From positions 1-41,873 of the forward strand of contig JACRBB010000023.1 of NCBI GenBank assembly GCA_016234585.1: a DNA stretch of 41,873 nt, written 5' to 3'. The notes under the pieces are model-generated. The model saw only the letters and a program-made list of their open reading frames with translations. It ran no database searches and was not told where the DNA came from. Made by a program: the position numbers and the translations under genes. Positions 33,371 to 40,717 of the stretch are shown in pieces (position 1 is the first letter of the stretch; every line of letters starts with the position of its first letter). The DNA is from Candidatus Saccharimonadota bacterium (lineage in GTDB: Bacteria; Patescibacteriota; Saccharimonadia; Saccharimonadales; UBA10212).

Positions 33371-33928
33371 ATGTCAGAAAATACTTGTAGCTGCGAAAAT
33401 TGCACAGTCAAGCCTGTCGGTCCCGGCAACGTTGACAATGTTAACGTGATAATCGAGATTCGCCGGGGCGAAGGCCGCAACAAGTACGAGCTTGATAAAT
33501 CAACTGGCCGCCTAACGCTCGATAGAGTTAACGGCACGACCGCCACCTATCCTGCCGACTATGGCTACATTCCTGGAACTCTTTGTGAAGACGGCGATCC
33601 ACTTGATGTACTTTTGGTAATCGATGAATCTGTAGTACACGGCGTGGTTGTGCCATCACGTCCCATAGGAGTGCTTTACATGGTGGATGATGGCGAGGCC
33701 GATGAAAAGATTATCTGTGTGCCGAGCAAAGATATCAGTAAAGACCACATCAAGGAAGTTGATGATATTGACCCTAGCTTTAAGAAACGGGTTGAACACT
33801 TCTACAAATCATACAAGGCCTGGAAAAATGGCTGGCAAGGCACACCTGTTGAATACAAAGGCTGGGGCAATGCCGAAGCTGCCCGCAAAGTGGTAGCCGA
33901 TTCCATAGCCAGAGCTAAAAACAAATAG
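33371..33928 (+). CDS. ppa: Inorganic pyrophosphatase, family I, with a Cys-rich N-terminus
   Basis: Hydrolyses pyrophosphate to two phosphates, pulling biosynthetic reactions forward. 185 residues. Metal-binding EDGDPLDVLL (73-82, with Asp74, Asp76, Asp79) is the family I signature, with YPADYGYIPGT before it and DISKDHIKEVDDI after it. The first 20 residues form an extension with CSCENC (Cys6, Cys8, Cys11) that ordinary bacterial enzymes lack. A weak GAGGA site lies 10 nt before the ATG. It is read together with trxB. Confidence 0.96.
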   Translation: MSENTCSCENCTVKPVGPGNVDNVNVIIEIRRGEGRNKYELDKSTGRLTLDRVNGTTATYPADYGYIPGTLCEDGDPLDVLLVIDESVVHGVVVPSRPIGVLYMVDDGEADEKIICVPSKDISKDHIKEVDDIDPSFKKRVEHFYKSYKAWKNGWQGTPVEYKGWGNAEAARKVVADSIARAKNK

Positions 33929-33938
33929 TTACTAAATG

Positions 33939-33967
33939 TTGCGTGGGGAGGGCCAAACTCGTACAAT
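33939..33967 (+). promoter_or_regulatory. Promoter of the gapA operon
   Basis: TTGCGT (33939-33944), 17-nt spacer, TACAAT (33962-33967), followed by a leader of about 50 nt that ends GGTGGGATAGG before ATG 34023. Probably drives at least gapA-rpiB-rpe. Confidence 0.6.
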
Positions 33968-34022
33968 ATGGCTAGTTAAATGATAATGTTTTAAATGTTA
34001 CGGAAGGTGGGATAGGTAACAG

Positions 34023-35471
34023 ATGAAAACCAAAATTGCTATAAACGGCTTTGGGCGCATCGGGCGTAACGCTTTTAAGGTCGCGTTTGAAAGGACTGAC
34101 CTGGAAATTGTCGCGGTCAACGATTTAACTGATACCAAGACCCTAGCCTACTTGCTTAAACACGATAGCAATTACGGAACCTACCAACACGAGGTTAGTT
34201 CTGACGAAACCAACTTGATCGTAGAGGACCAAAAAATCAAAGTCTTGGCCGAAAAAGATCCGGCTGCCTTGCCCTGGAAAGACCTGGGAGTTGAGGTTGT
34301 CATAGAGTGTACCGGCTTTTTTACCGATCCGGCCAAAGCCAAGGCTCACCTTGACGCCGGAGCAAAAAAAGTCATTTTAAGCGCTCCGGCTAAAGGCGAT
34401 GGCGCCGATACCGTCGTGATTGGCGTTAATGAAGACAAACTGGCTAGCGCCACCGACGTAATAAGTAATGCCAGCTGCACTACTAACTGTATAACTCCTA
34501 TAGCAGCTATTATCGAAAATAATTTTGGTATCGAAAAAGCCATGATGACTACCGTGCATAGCTACACGGCCTCCCAGGTTTTACAGGACGGTCCGGCCAA
34601 GAAAGACTTGCGCGAAGCCCGAGCCGCGGCCGTTAACATCGTGCCCACGACCACCGGCGCCAGTGTCGCTGCCGCCAAGGCCTTGCCGGCTCTTCAGGGT
34701 ATCTTTGGCGGTTTGTCCGTCCGGGTGCCCACCCCTGTTGTATCTTTGAGTGATTTTGCTATCTTGACTAAAAAAGACGTAACCGTCGAAGATGTTAATG
34801 AGGCTTTTAAAAAAGCGGCTGGTGAGCCTTACTACCAAGGTGTTTTGGACGTAACCGAAGAGCCGCTGGTCAGCACCGATTTTATCGGTAACAGTCATTC
34901 AGCTATCGTCGATTTGAGTCTTACGAACGTAGTGGGCGGTAATCTGCTTAAGGTGGTGGCCTGGTACGACAACGAGTGGGGCTATAGTAATCGTTTAGTA
35001 GAATTGACGGCTGATGTCGGAAAAGCCCTCCAAGGTGCTGGCAGTGATACAGCAGAGCCTAAACCAGCCGATGAAGCGGATAAAGAACCGGCCCTAGAGC
35101 CAGCTGAAACAGAGCCGGCGAGTGAAGCCGTAGATACAAAACCTGAGGCAGTAGACGACCAACCCCCGGATAAGATCGACGTAGACGTAAAAGTAGATGG
35201 TCCACAAGACGAGCAGACCGCGCCGGAGATGCCCGATCCAGCTAAAGATGAACCGCTATTGGAAGCTCCCAGCTCGGCTAGCGAGGAACTGCTATCACCG
35301 CCAATCGTCGAGCAACCTAAAAGTGATAACTCCAGCCGGCCCAGCGCCAAAACCGGAACCGTCGAGTCAGATTCCACGGCGGCCTATCATATCACCACTG
35401 TGCCAGAATCTTTGGAAGAACCGGATAGTCCCAGCCCTAAAGCTGATGATGGCGCGTTCCGTCATTTCTAG
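34023..35471 (+). CDS. gapA: Glyceraldehyde-3-phosphate dehydrogenase with a long acidic C-terminal tail
   Basis: Oxidises glyceraldehyde-3-P with NAD+ and phosphate to 1,3-bisphosphoglycerate. The first 338 residues are a normal enzyme: INGFGRIGRNAF, SNASCTTNCITP with catalytic Cys152, TTVHSYTASQ with the catalytic His, NIVPTTTGA, and WYDNEWGYSNRLVEL at the end. A tail of about 145 residues (339-482) then follows in frame. It is rich in Glu, Asp, Pro, Ser and Ala with EP/KP repeats and almost no aromatics, and ends in DDGAFRHF. Standard GAPDH stops where the tail begins. The tail is probably disordered and could mediate binding or localisation. It is followed by rpiB after 21 nt. Confidence 0.96.
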   Translation: MKTKIAINGFGRIGRNAFKVAFERTDLEIVAVNDLTDTKTLAYLLKHDSNYGTYQHEVSSDETNLIVEDQKIKVLAEKDPAALPWKDLGVEVVIECTGFFTDPAKAKAHLDAGAKKVILSAPAKGDGADTVVIGVNEDKLASATDVISNASCTTNCITPIAAIIENNFGIEKAMMTTVHSYTASQVLQDGPAKKDLREARAAAVNIVPTTTGASVAAAKALPALQGIFGGLSVRVPTPVVSLSDFAILTKKDVTVEDVNEAFKKAAGEPYYQGVLDVTEEPLVSTDFIGNSHSAIVDLSLTNVVGGNLLKVVAWYDNEWGYSNRLVELTADVGKALQGAGSDTAEPKPADEADKEPALEPAETEPASEAVDTKPEAVDDQPPDKIDVDVKVDGPQDEQTAPEMPDPAKDEPLLEAPSSASEELLSPPIVEQPKSDNSSRPSAKTGTVESDSTAAYHITTVPESLEEPDSPSPKADDGAFRHF

Positions 35472-35492
35472 CCTATCCACCACTGAGTAACG

Positions 35493-35984
35493 ATGAACAT
35501 AGCACTAGCTACCGATCACGCCGGTTATGAGCAGCTGAAAAGTCTTCAGGCCTGGCTTGAATCACTAGGCCACACATGCCATAACTTTGGACCGGCCAGC
35601 TTGCAGCCGGATGATGACTATACTGATTTTGTGAAAGCTGTCGCCAAGGCGGTGGCATCCGGGGAATACCAAAGAGGCATAATTATGGGCGGTAGCGGGC
35701 AGGGCGAGGCTATGGCAGCTAACAGGTTACGCGGCATCAGATGCGCGGTTTTTTACGGTACGGCTGTGGCCCGTAAGGTTGTGGACGCTTCTGGCAGGGT
35801 CAGCCATGACCCTTATGAAATAATCAAATTGTCGCGGCTGCATAACGATTCCAATGTGCTTAGCTTGGCGGCCCGGTTCCTGAATATGGAAGACATGAAA
35901 GATGCCACAAAACTGTGGCTGGAGACCCCGTTCAGCAACGAGGCCAGACACTCCCGACGTAATTCTAAACTGGACGAGGCCTGA
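35493..35984 (+). CDS. rpiB: Ribose-5-phosphate isomerase B
   Basis: Interconverts ribose-5-P and ribulose-5-P in the non-oxidative pentose phosphate pathway. 163 residues of the RpiB/LacAB fold. ALATDHAGYE (Asp8, His9) opens the active site. The segment GGSGQGEAMAANR carries Glu72 where E. coli RpiB uses a Cys base; this matches the mycobacterial-type RpiB, in which Glu is the base. A basic C-terminus (RHSRRNSKLDEA) is slightly longer than usual. The stop is 3 nt before the epimerase start, so the two are coupled. Confidence 0.93.
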   Translation: MNIALATDHAGYEQLKSLQAWLESLGHTCHNFGPASLQPDDDYTDFVKAVAKAVASGEYQRGIIMGGSGQGEAMAANRLRGIRCAVFYGTAVARKVVDASGRVSHDPYEIIKLSRLHNDSNVLSLAARFLNMEDMKDATKLWLETPFSNEARHSRRNSKLDEA

Positions 35985-35987
35985 TAT

Positions 35988-36632
35988 ATGGCAGTCGTTT
36001 GCCCGGCGATTCTGGCGGAAAGCTTAGATCAGTATCATCAAGAAGTGGAGCGTATAGCCCATTTTGCTAAGCGGATTCAGATTGATTTAACAGATGGTAT
36101 ATTCGCGTCGTCAATCACCGTCAAGCCTGAGCAGGCTTGGTGGCCGGTCGGTGTCATGGCCGATTTTCACTTGATGTATAAGGATCCCTTGTCAGCCGCT
36201 CAAGTAATCTTAGAGCATCACCCGCATATGATTATCGTCCATGCTGAGGCCGAAGGTAACTTTATGGAAGTGGTTAACTACTGCCAGAACCTAGAAGTAA
36301 AAGTTGGCGTGGCTTTACTGCCAGCCACTTCGCCGGGTGTTATTATTCCAGCTCTTCAGATGATAGACCATGTTTTGATATTTGGTGGTAACCTGGGGAG
36401 CTATGGCGGCCAGGCTAACCTGAATCTATTGGCTAAGATTGGGCCGCTAAAAAACGCCAAGCCAGGCCTGGAGATCGGTTGGGATGGAGGTGTTAACGAC
36501 CAAAATGTCTCCCAGCTGGTCAGTGGTGGGGTGGATGTGTTGAATGTTGGTGGTTTTATCCAAAAATCCGAAGATCCACTGCGGACTTTCGAGGCCCTCC
36601 AACGCATAGCTGATGAAACCGGCAGCACATAG
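35988..36632 (+). CDS. rpe: Ribulose-phosphate 3-epimerase family protein
   Basis: A TIM-barrel enzyme of 214 residues, expected to convert ribulose-5-P to xylulose-5-P, the phosphoketolase substrate. Family motifs are CPAILAESLD, QIDLTDGIF (31-39), DFHLMYKDP with His61, and GWDGGVND with Asp166. The first metal ligand, His in the canonical HxDxMDG, is Gln31 here, while Asp33, His61 and Asp166 are kept. It is thus a divergent member. It could still be an epimerase with altered metal binding, or act on a related sugar phosphate. It follows rpiB directly. Confidence 0.82.
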   Translation: MAVVCPAILAESLDQYHQEVERIAHFAKRIQIDLTDGIFASSITVKPEQAWWPVGVMADFHLMYKDPLSAAQVILEHHPHMIIVHAEAEGNFMEVVNYCQNLEVKVGVALLPATSPGVIIPALQMIDHVLIFGGNLGSYGGQANLNLLAKIGPLKNAKPGLEIGWDGGVNDQNVSQLVSGGVDVLNVGGFIQKSEDPLRTFEALQRIADETGST

Positions 36633-36668
36633 GCGTCCAGTGCCTACCGTCTACCCCCTAACTTAGAG

Positions 36669-36674
36669 TATAAT
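36669..36674 (+). promoter_or_regulatory. -10 box upstream of the transketolase genes
   Basis: TATAAT ends 10 nt before ATG 36685 with no Shine-Dalgarno sequence, predicting a nearly leaderless transcript for the transketolase-aldolase part of the cluster. Confidence 0.45.
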
Positions 36675-36684
36675 CTTAAGCATA

Positions 36685-37551
36685 ATGAGCATGACACAAA
36701 AACCTATGTCAGTGGCCAGCATGGAAAAAAAGGCCAACGAAATCAGGGTTGATATTATAAAAATGCTAGAACATGCCGGCAGTGGGCATTCAGCCGGACC
36801 CTTGGGGCTAGCCGATGTTTTTACCGCCCTTTACTTTAAGATTTTAAAACACAATCCTGCTAATCCTGACTGGGACCAGCGGGATATTTTATTGCTTAGC
36901 AACGGCCACTGCGTGCCGGTCAGGTACGCCACCATGGCCCACGCCGGTTATTTCCCTAAAAAAGAATTGATGACTTTGCGCCAATTAGGTTCGCGCTTGC
37001 AGGGGCACCCGGAGCGCCTAAGGCTGCCAGGCATGGAAACTACCAGTGGGCCGCTGGGCAGCGGTTTAAGCCAGGCTGCCGGCATGGCCCTAGCACTTCG
37101 GATGGACAAAGCCCAGCACCGCTGGGTATATGTGGTTATGGGCGATGGCGAACTGGACGAAGGAAATGTGTGGGAGGCCGCTATGCTGGCTGGTAAGTAC
37201 AAACTTAATAACATCATCGGTATAGTCGATCGTAACAATATCCAAATCGAGGGACCGACAGAAAAAGTTATGCCGCTGGAGAACCTGCGCGATAAATGGG
37301 AAAGTTTCGGATGGCACGTCCTGGAAATAGATGGTAACGACATTGAAGCCGTCATTGATGCCACGTCCATGGCCAAAGCCATAGTTGAAAAGCCAGTGGT
37401 GATTATCGCTCACACTGTGCCCGGTAAGGGCGTTGACTTTATGGAGTACGACTTCCATTGGCATGGCTCGCCGCCCAACCACGAACAGGCCGTCAAGGCC
37501 CTGAAAGAACTGCGTACCCTTGGTGGAAAAATCCGGAGCGAACATGAGTGA
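36685..37551 (+). CDS. Transketolase, N-terminal subunit
   Basis: First half of a split transketolase, 288 residues. It binds the pyrophosphate of ThDP. GSGHSAGPLGLADVFTALYF (32-51), LSNGHCVPVRYATMA, the ThDP motif GDGELDEGN (153-161) with VDRNNIQIEGPT, and HTVPGKGVDFME are all typical. Together with the next gene it moves two-carbon units between sugar phosphates, feeding xylulose-5-P and fructose-6-P pools. The 3' end overlaps the C-terminal subunit by 8 bp. A second in-frame ATG two codons on is also possible as the start. Confidence 0.94.
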   Translation: MSMTQKPMSVASMEKKANEIRVDIIKMLEHAGSGHSAGPLGLADVFTALYFKILKHNPANPDWDQRDILLLSNGHCVPVRYATMAHAGYFPKKELMTLRQLGSRLQGHPERLRLPGMETTSGPLGSGLSQAAGMALALRMDKAQHRWVYVVMGDGELDEGNVWEAAMLAGKYKLNNIIGIVDRNNIQIEGPTEKVMPLENLRDKWESFGWHVLEIDGNDIEAVIDATSMAKAIVEKPVVIIAHTVPGKGVDFMEYDFHWHGSPPNHEQAVKALKELRTLGGKIRSEHE

Positions 37552-38524
37552 TATGCATCTTGTCAGAGGCCAGTTGGAAAAAGAGTCAATCCGTAAAGGT
37601 TTCGGCCGAGGTTTATTAGAAGCTGGTAACCGCTGGGATAATGTCGTGGCTGCCTGTGCCGATTTGACCGAGTCTACCCAGATGCATCTGTTTGCTGAGG
37701 CCTTTCCCGAAAGATTCGTCCAGGTCGGTGTGGCCGAACAAAACCTGGTAACTGTAGGTGCTGGCTTGGCGGCTATGAATAAAATACCTTTTGTTAGTTC
37801 CTACGCGGCTTTTAGTCCTGGCCGTAACTGGGAGCAGATCCGTACCACAATTTGCCTGAATGATCGGCCGGTTAAAGTCGTCGGCTCGCACGCCGGTGTT
37901 AGCGTAGGACCAGACGGCGCAACTCACCAGATGTTAGAAGACTTGGCTCTGATGAGGGCCCTACCGAACATGGTTGTAATTGCGCCGTGCGACAGCCGCG
38001 AAGCTATGCGGGCCACCCTGGCCATGGCCACCGATAAGCGGCCTAACTATATGCGGTTATCCCGGTCGGACACCCCAGTAATTACCACCGAGCTGACCCC
38101 CTTTGAAATCGGCAAAGCCTATATTTACCGGCCCGGCCGCGATGTCTCGATTATAACTACCGGTACCATGACTTATCAGGCTTTAGCCGCGGCCGTGACC
38201 CTGGCTCACGACGGAATCCATGCCGAGGTAGTCCATGTCCCGACCATTAAACCTCTAGATTCAGTGACGATTTTAGAAAGTGTCGGGCGTACCAGGCATG
38301 TCATAACTGCCGAGGAGGCTCAGATTAATGGCGGCTTGGGCGGGGCGGTGGCTGAGCTTTTGGGCGAGCATCTGCCGACACCGATGCTCCGGATCGGTAT
38401 GAAAGACCGTTTTGGCGAGTCCGGCAAGCCGGAGGAGTTATTAAAGCATTTTGGCCTGACCCATACTCATATCGCCCTAGCCGCGCATCATATCCTGATG
38501 GACCACACCAACCATAAACATTAG
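37544..38524 (+). CDS. Transketolase, C-terminal subunit
   Basis: 326 residues from ATG 37544, which has GGAG 6 nt upstream. The ORF track begins at a less likely TTG (37520). It contains the pyrimidine-binding domain with the activating Glu65 in VGVAEQNLVTVGAGLA, FVSSYAAFSPGRNWEQIR, GSHAGVSVGPDGATHQ, and a transketolase C-terminal domain (about 200-320, with ISIITTGTMTYQALAAA-like strands and TAEEAQINGGLGGAVAE). It forms the active enzyme with the preceding subunit. Split transketolases are common in archaea and many bacteria; 1-deoxyxylulose-5-P synthase is excluded by the split and the motifs. Confidence 0.93.
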   Translation: MSDMHLVRGQLEKESIRKGFGRGLLEAGNRWDNVVAACADLTESTQMHLFAEAFPERFVQVGVAEQNLVTVGAGLAAMNKIPFVSSYAAFSPGRNWEQIRTTICLNDRPVKVVGSHAGVSVGPDGATHQMLEDLALMRALPNMVVIAPCDSREAMRATLAMATDKRPNYMRLSRSDTPVITTELTPFEIGKAYIYRPGRDVSIITTGTMTYQALAAAVTLAHDGIHAEVVHVPTIKPLDSVTILESVGRTRHVITAEEAQINGGLGGAVAELLGEHLPTPMLRIGMKDRFGESGKPEELLKHFGLTHTHIALAAHHILMDHTNHKH

Positions 38525-38544
38525 GAAATAACGGGTAGCAAAGT

Positions 38545-39591
38545 ATGAATGAACAAGAACTTGAACATGTAGCCAAAGCCCTTGTGACGGCCGGCAAGGG
38601 GCTACTGGCGGCCGACGAGAGTTCGCATACCTGTGAGAAGCGTTTTGCCTCTGTGGGTGTAGAGTGCACTGAAGGTACAAGACGCGAGTATCGCCAGTTG
38701 CTTCTGACAACTCCGCGGATGAGGGAGTACCTAAGCGGTGTTATTTTTTTTGATGAAACATTTTGGCAGGCGACTGACTCCGGTCAGCCCTTTCGGGAAT
38801 ATTTGGATACAAACCAAGTTATTCCTGGCGTCAAGGTCGACAAGGGGCTAATTGATTTACCTGGATTTGCCAACGAGAAGATTACTCAAGGATTGGATGG
38901 CTTGCCTGACCAAATGGCCGATTATGCCCATGCTGGCGCCAAATTTGCAAAATGGAGAGCCGTAATTACTATTGGCGACGGTATCCCAACCGATGAGTGC
39001 ATAAGAGCGAATGCTTTTGTTTTGGCCCGTTATGCTCGCATTTGCCAAGAGGAGGGTATAGTGCCTCTTGTAGAACCAGAAGTCTTATACGATGGTAACC
39101 ATTCGATAGATCAGTGCGAAGCAGTGATGGCCCGCGTTTTTGATAGTTTGTTTCAGACTATGCGGGCCTTTCGGACCTATCTGCCTGGGGTTATTCTTAA
39201 AACCAGTATGGTTTTGCCGGGCAAGGACAGCGGCGCGCCTATGGACTATGATCAGGTTGCCAAGCAAACTCGTAGGGTATTACATGAGCATGTACCGCAC
39301 GAGCTAGGTGGAGTTGTATTTTTAAGTGGCGGTCAAAAACCCAACGACGCTTTTATTAACCTCAATCGTATAGCAAAAAGCGGTTCAAATCCGTGGGGTT
39401 TAACCTTCTCGTATTCTCGGGCCTTACAGGACCCTGTGCTGAAGGCCTGGGCTAAAAATCGTCACGCCATTAACGCAACACAGCAACTCTTTCAAAGACA
39501 GCTGTTTTTCGCGTCAGCTGCCAGCAAGGGCGAGCTTAACGAATCCAGCTTAGAAAGAGACGACTTCGTAAGCCACAGCCAGGATTTATAA
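38545..39591 (+). CDS. Class I fructose-bisphosphate aldolase
   Basis: Splits fructose-1,6-bisphosphate to dihydroxyacetone-P and glyceraldehyde-3-P by a Schiff base. 348 residues of the plant/animal-type class I family. GKGLLAADESSHTCEKRF (18-35), REYRQLLLTTP, FDETFWQ, GAKFAKWRAVI, VPLVEPEVLYDG and VILKTSMVLPGKDSG with Schiff-base Lys219 are present, and VVFLSGGQ binds phosphate. The C-terminus has the SYSRALQDPVLKAWA segment. It lies 20 nt after transketolase and probably shares its transcript. The window has no class II aldolase. Confidence 0.96.
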   Translation: MNEQELEHVAKALVTAGKGLLAADESSHTCEKRFASVGVECTEGTRREYRQLLLTTPRMREYLSGVIFFDETFWQATDSGQPFREYLDTNQVIPGVKVDKGLIDLPGFANEKITQGLDGLPDQMADYAHAGAKFAKWRAVITIGDGIPTDECIRANAFVLARYARICQEEGIVPLVEPEVLYDGNHSIDQCEAVMARVFDSLFQTMRAFRTYLPGVILKTSMVLPGKDSGAPMDYDQVAKQTRRVLHEHVPHELGGVVFLSGGQKPNDAFINLNRIAKSGSNPWGLTFSYSRALQDPVLKAWAKNRHAINATQQLFQRQLFFASAASKGELNESSLERDDFVSHSQDL

Positions 39592-39647
39592 AAAGGAAAA
39601 ACAAGTACATGGCCCTACCAGCCACACATCCGAAATAATTACTCTTA

Positions 39648-39656
39648 TGCTAAAAT
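39648..39656 (+). promoter_or_regulatory. Extended -10 box before the PfkB kinase gene
   Basis: TGCTAAAAT, 45 nt before ATG 39702, identical to the box before the RND operon. The -35 is weak. Confidence 0.4.
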
Positions 39657-39701
39657 GGCACTAAGTATGGGCGCCATAATAAAGAAAGAAATAAACTAAT
39701 A

Positions 39702-40709
39702 ATGTCTCAAAAACAGCTAGATGTTTTAAGTGTCGGAGATGTGGTAACGGACGCTTTTATAAAGCTGATTGATAACCAAGAGCACATCGAAAACTATCAC
39801 AAAGAGCCTAATATCTGTTTGCCATTTGGTACCAAAATACCCTACGATCACGCCGAAATCGTGCCGGCTGTCGGCAATGCCAGCAATGCCTCGGTGGCTT
39901 TTGCTAAACTTGGGCTACGTTCGGGGCTAGTTTCTAATATCGGAGACGACAGTAATGGCCGGGATATTCTAAGGACGCTTCACAGCGCGGGCGTAGATCG
40001 TCGTTTTGTGCACATCAACCCTAAAAACGCCAGTAATTACCACTATGTCTTATGGTACAAAGAAGAACGCACGATTCTTATAAAACACGAGGAATATGAC
40101 TATCATTGGCCACGTTTCAGGGTTATAGATATTCCAAGATGGGTCTACTTTAGTTCTATAAGTAGGAATGCTCTTGGATACCATGATCAGTTAGCCGCTT
40201 GGCTGGAGGGTCACACACCGGTGAAACTGGCTTTTCAACCGGGTACTTTTCAGATAGAGGCCGGGACACACAGGCTAAAGCGTATTTACGAGCGGACGGA
40301 AGTTCTGGCCGTTAACCGTGAAGAAGCTACCAAAATATCTGGTGGCAACCATGCCAACATTGGTGAACTGTTCGACCGTTTGCATTCTTTGGGCCCCAAA
40401 ATAGTACTAATTAGCGATGGCCACGCCGGCGCCTACGCCAGTGATGGGACTAATCGTTATAAAATGCCTATTTATCCGGACCCTAAGCCGCCCTTTGAAC
40501 GGACTGGCGCGGGTGACGCCTTTACTTCAACGTTCGTGGCGGCTTTAGTGAAAGGTGCTGATTTACAAACCGCCCTTATGTGGGCGCCCATCAATGCCAT
40601 GAGCGTTGTCCAGAAAGTCGGCGCTCAGGCGGGTCTGCTCAGCGAGAAGGAGCTCAACCATTATCTGCGCTTGGCGCCGCACAATTACCACCCGGAAAGG
40701 TTCTCCTAA
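39702..40709 (+). CDS. PfkB family carbohydrate kinase
   Basis: An ATP-dependent sugar or nucleoside kinase of 335 residues. The opening LSVGDVVTDAFIKL, signature 1 region VPAVGNASNASVAFAKLGLRS, and signature 2 RTGAGDAFTSTFVAAL with catalytic Asp272 are clear. An insertion at about 20-45 (DNQEHIENYHKEPNICLPFG) is unlike ribokinase. The substrate cannot be fixed: ribokinase, fructokinase, ADP/ATP-dependent 6-phosphofructokinase and others share this fold. Its place after aldolase and transketolase suggests a sugar phosphate or pentose of central metabolism. The next gene starts 8 nt later. Confidence 0.9.
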   Translation: MSQKQLDVLSVGDVVTDAFIKLIDNQEHIENYHKEPNICLPFGTKIPYDHAEIVPAVGNASNASVAFAKLGLRSGLVSNIGDDSNGRDILRTLHSAGVDRRFVHINPKNASNYHYVLWYKEERTILIKHEEYDYHWPRFRVIDIPRWVYFSSISRNALGYHDQLAAWLEGHTPVKLAFQPGTFQIEAGTHRLKRIYERTEVLAVNREEATKISGGNHANIGELFDRLHSLGPKIVLISDGHAGAYASDGTNRYKMPIYPDPKPPFERTGAGDAFTSTFVAALVKGADLQTALMWAPINAMSVVQKVGAQAGLLSEKELNHYLRLAPHNYHPERFS

Positions 40710-40717
40710 GTAAAGCC

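Noticed and set aside
34982-35377. 131-residue Ser/Gly-rich ORF on the minus strand opposite the GAPDH tail
   Set aside because: It is the antisense of a low-complexity acidic coding region, with no ribosome site and no recognisable domain. The plus frame continues gapA without a break.
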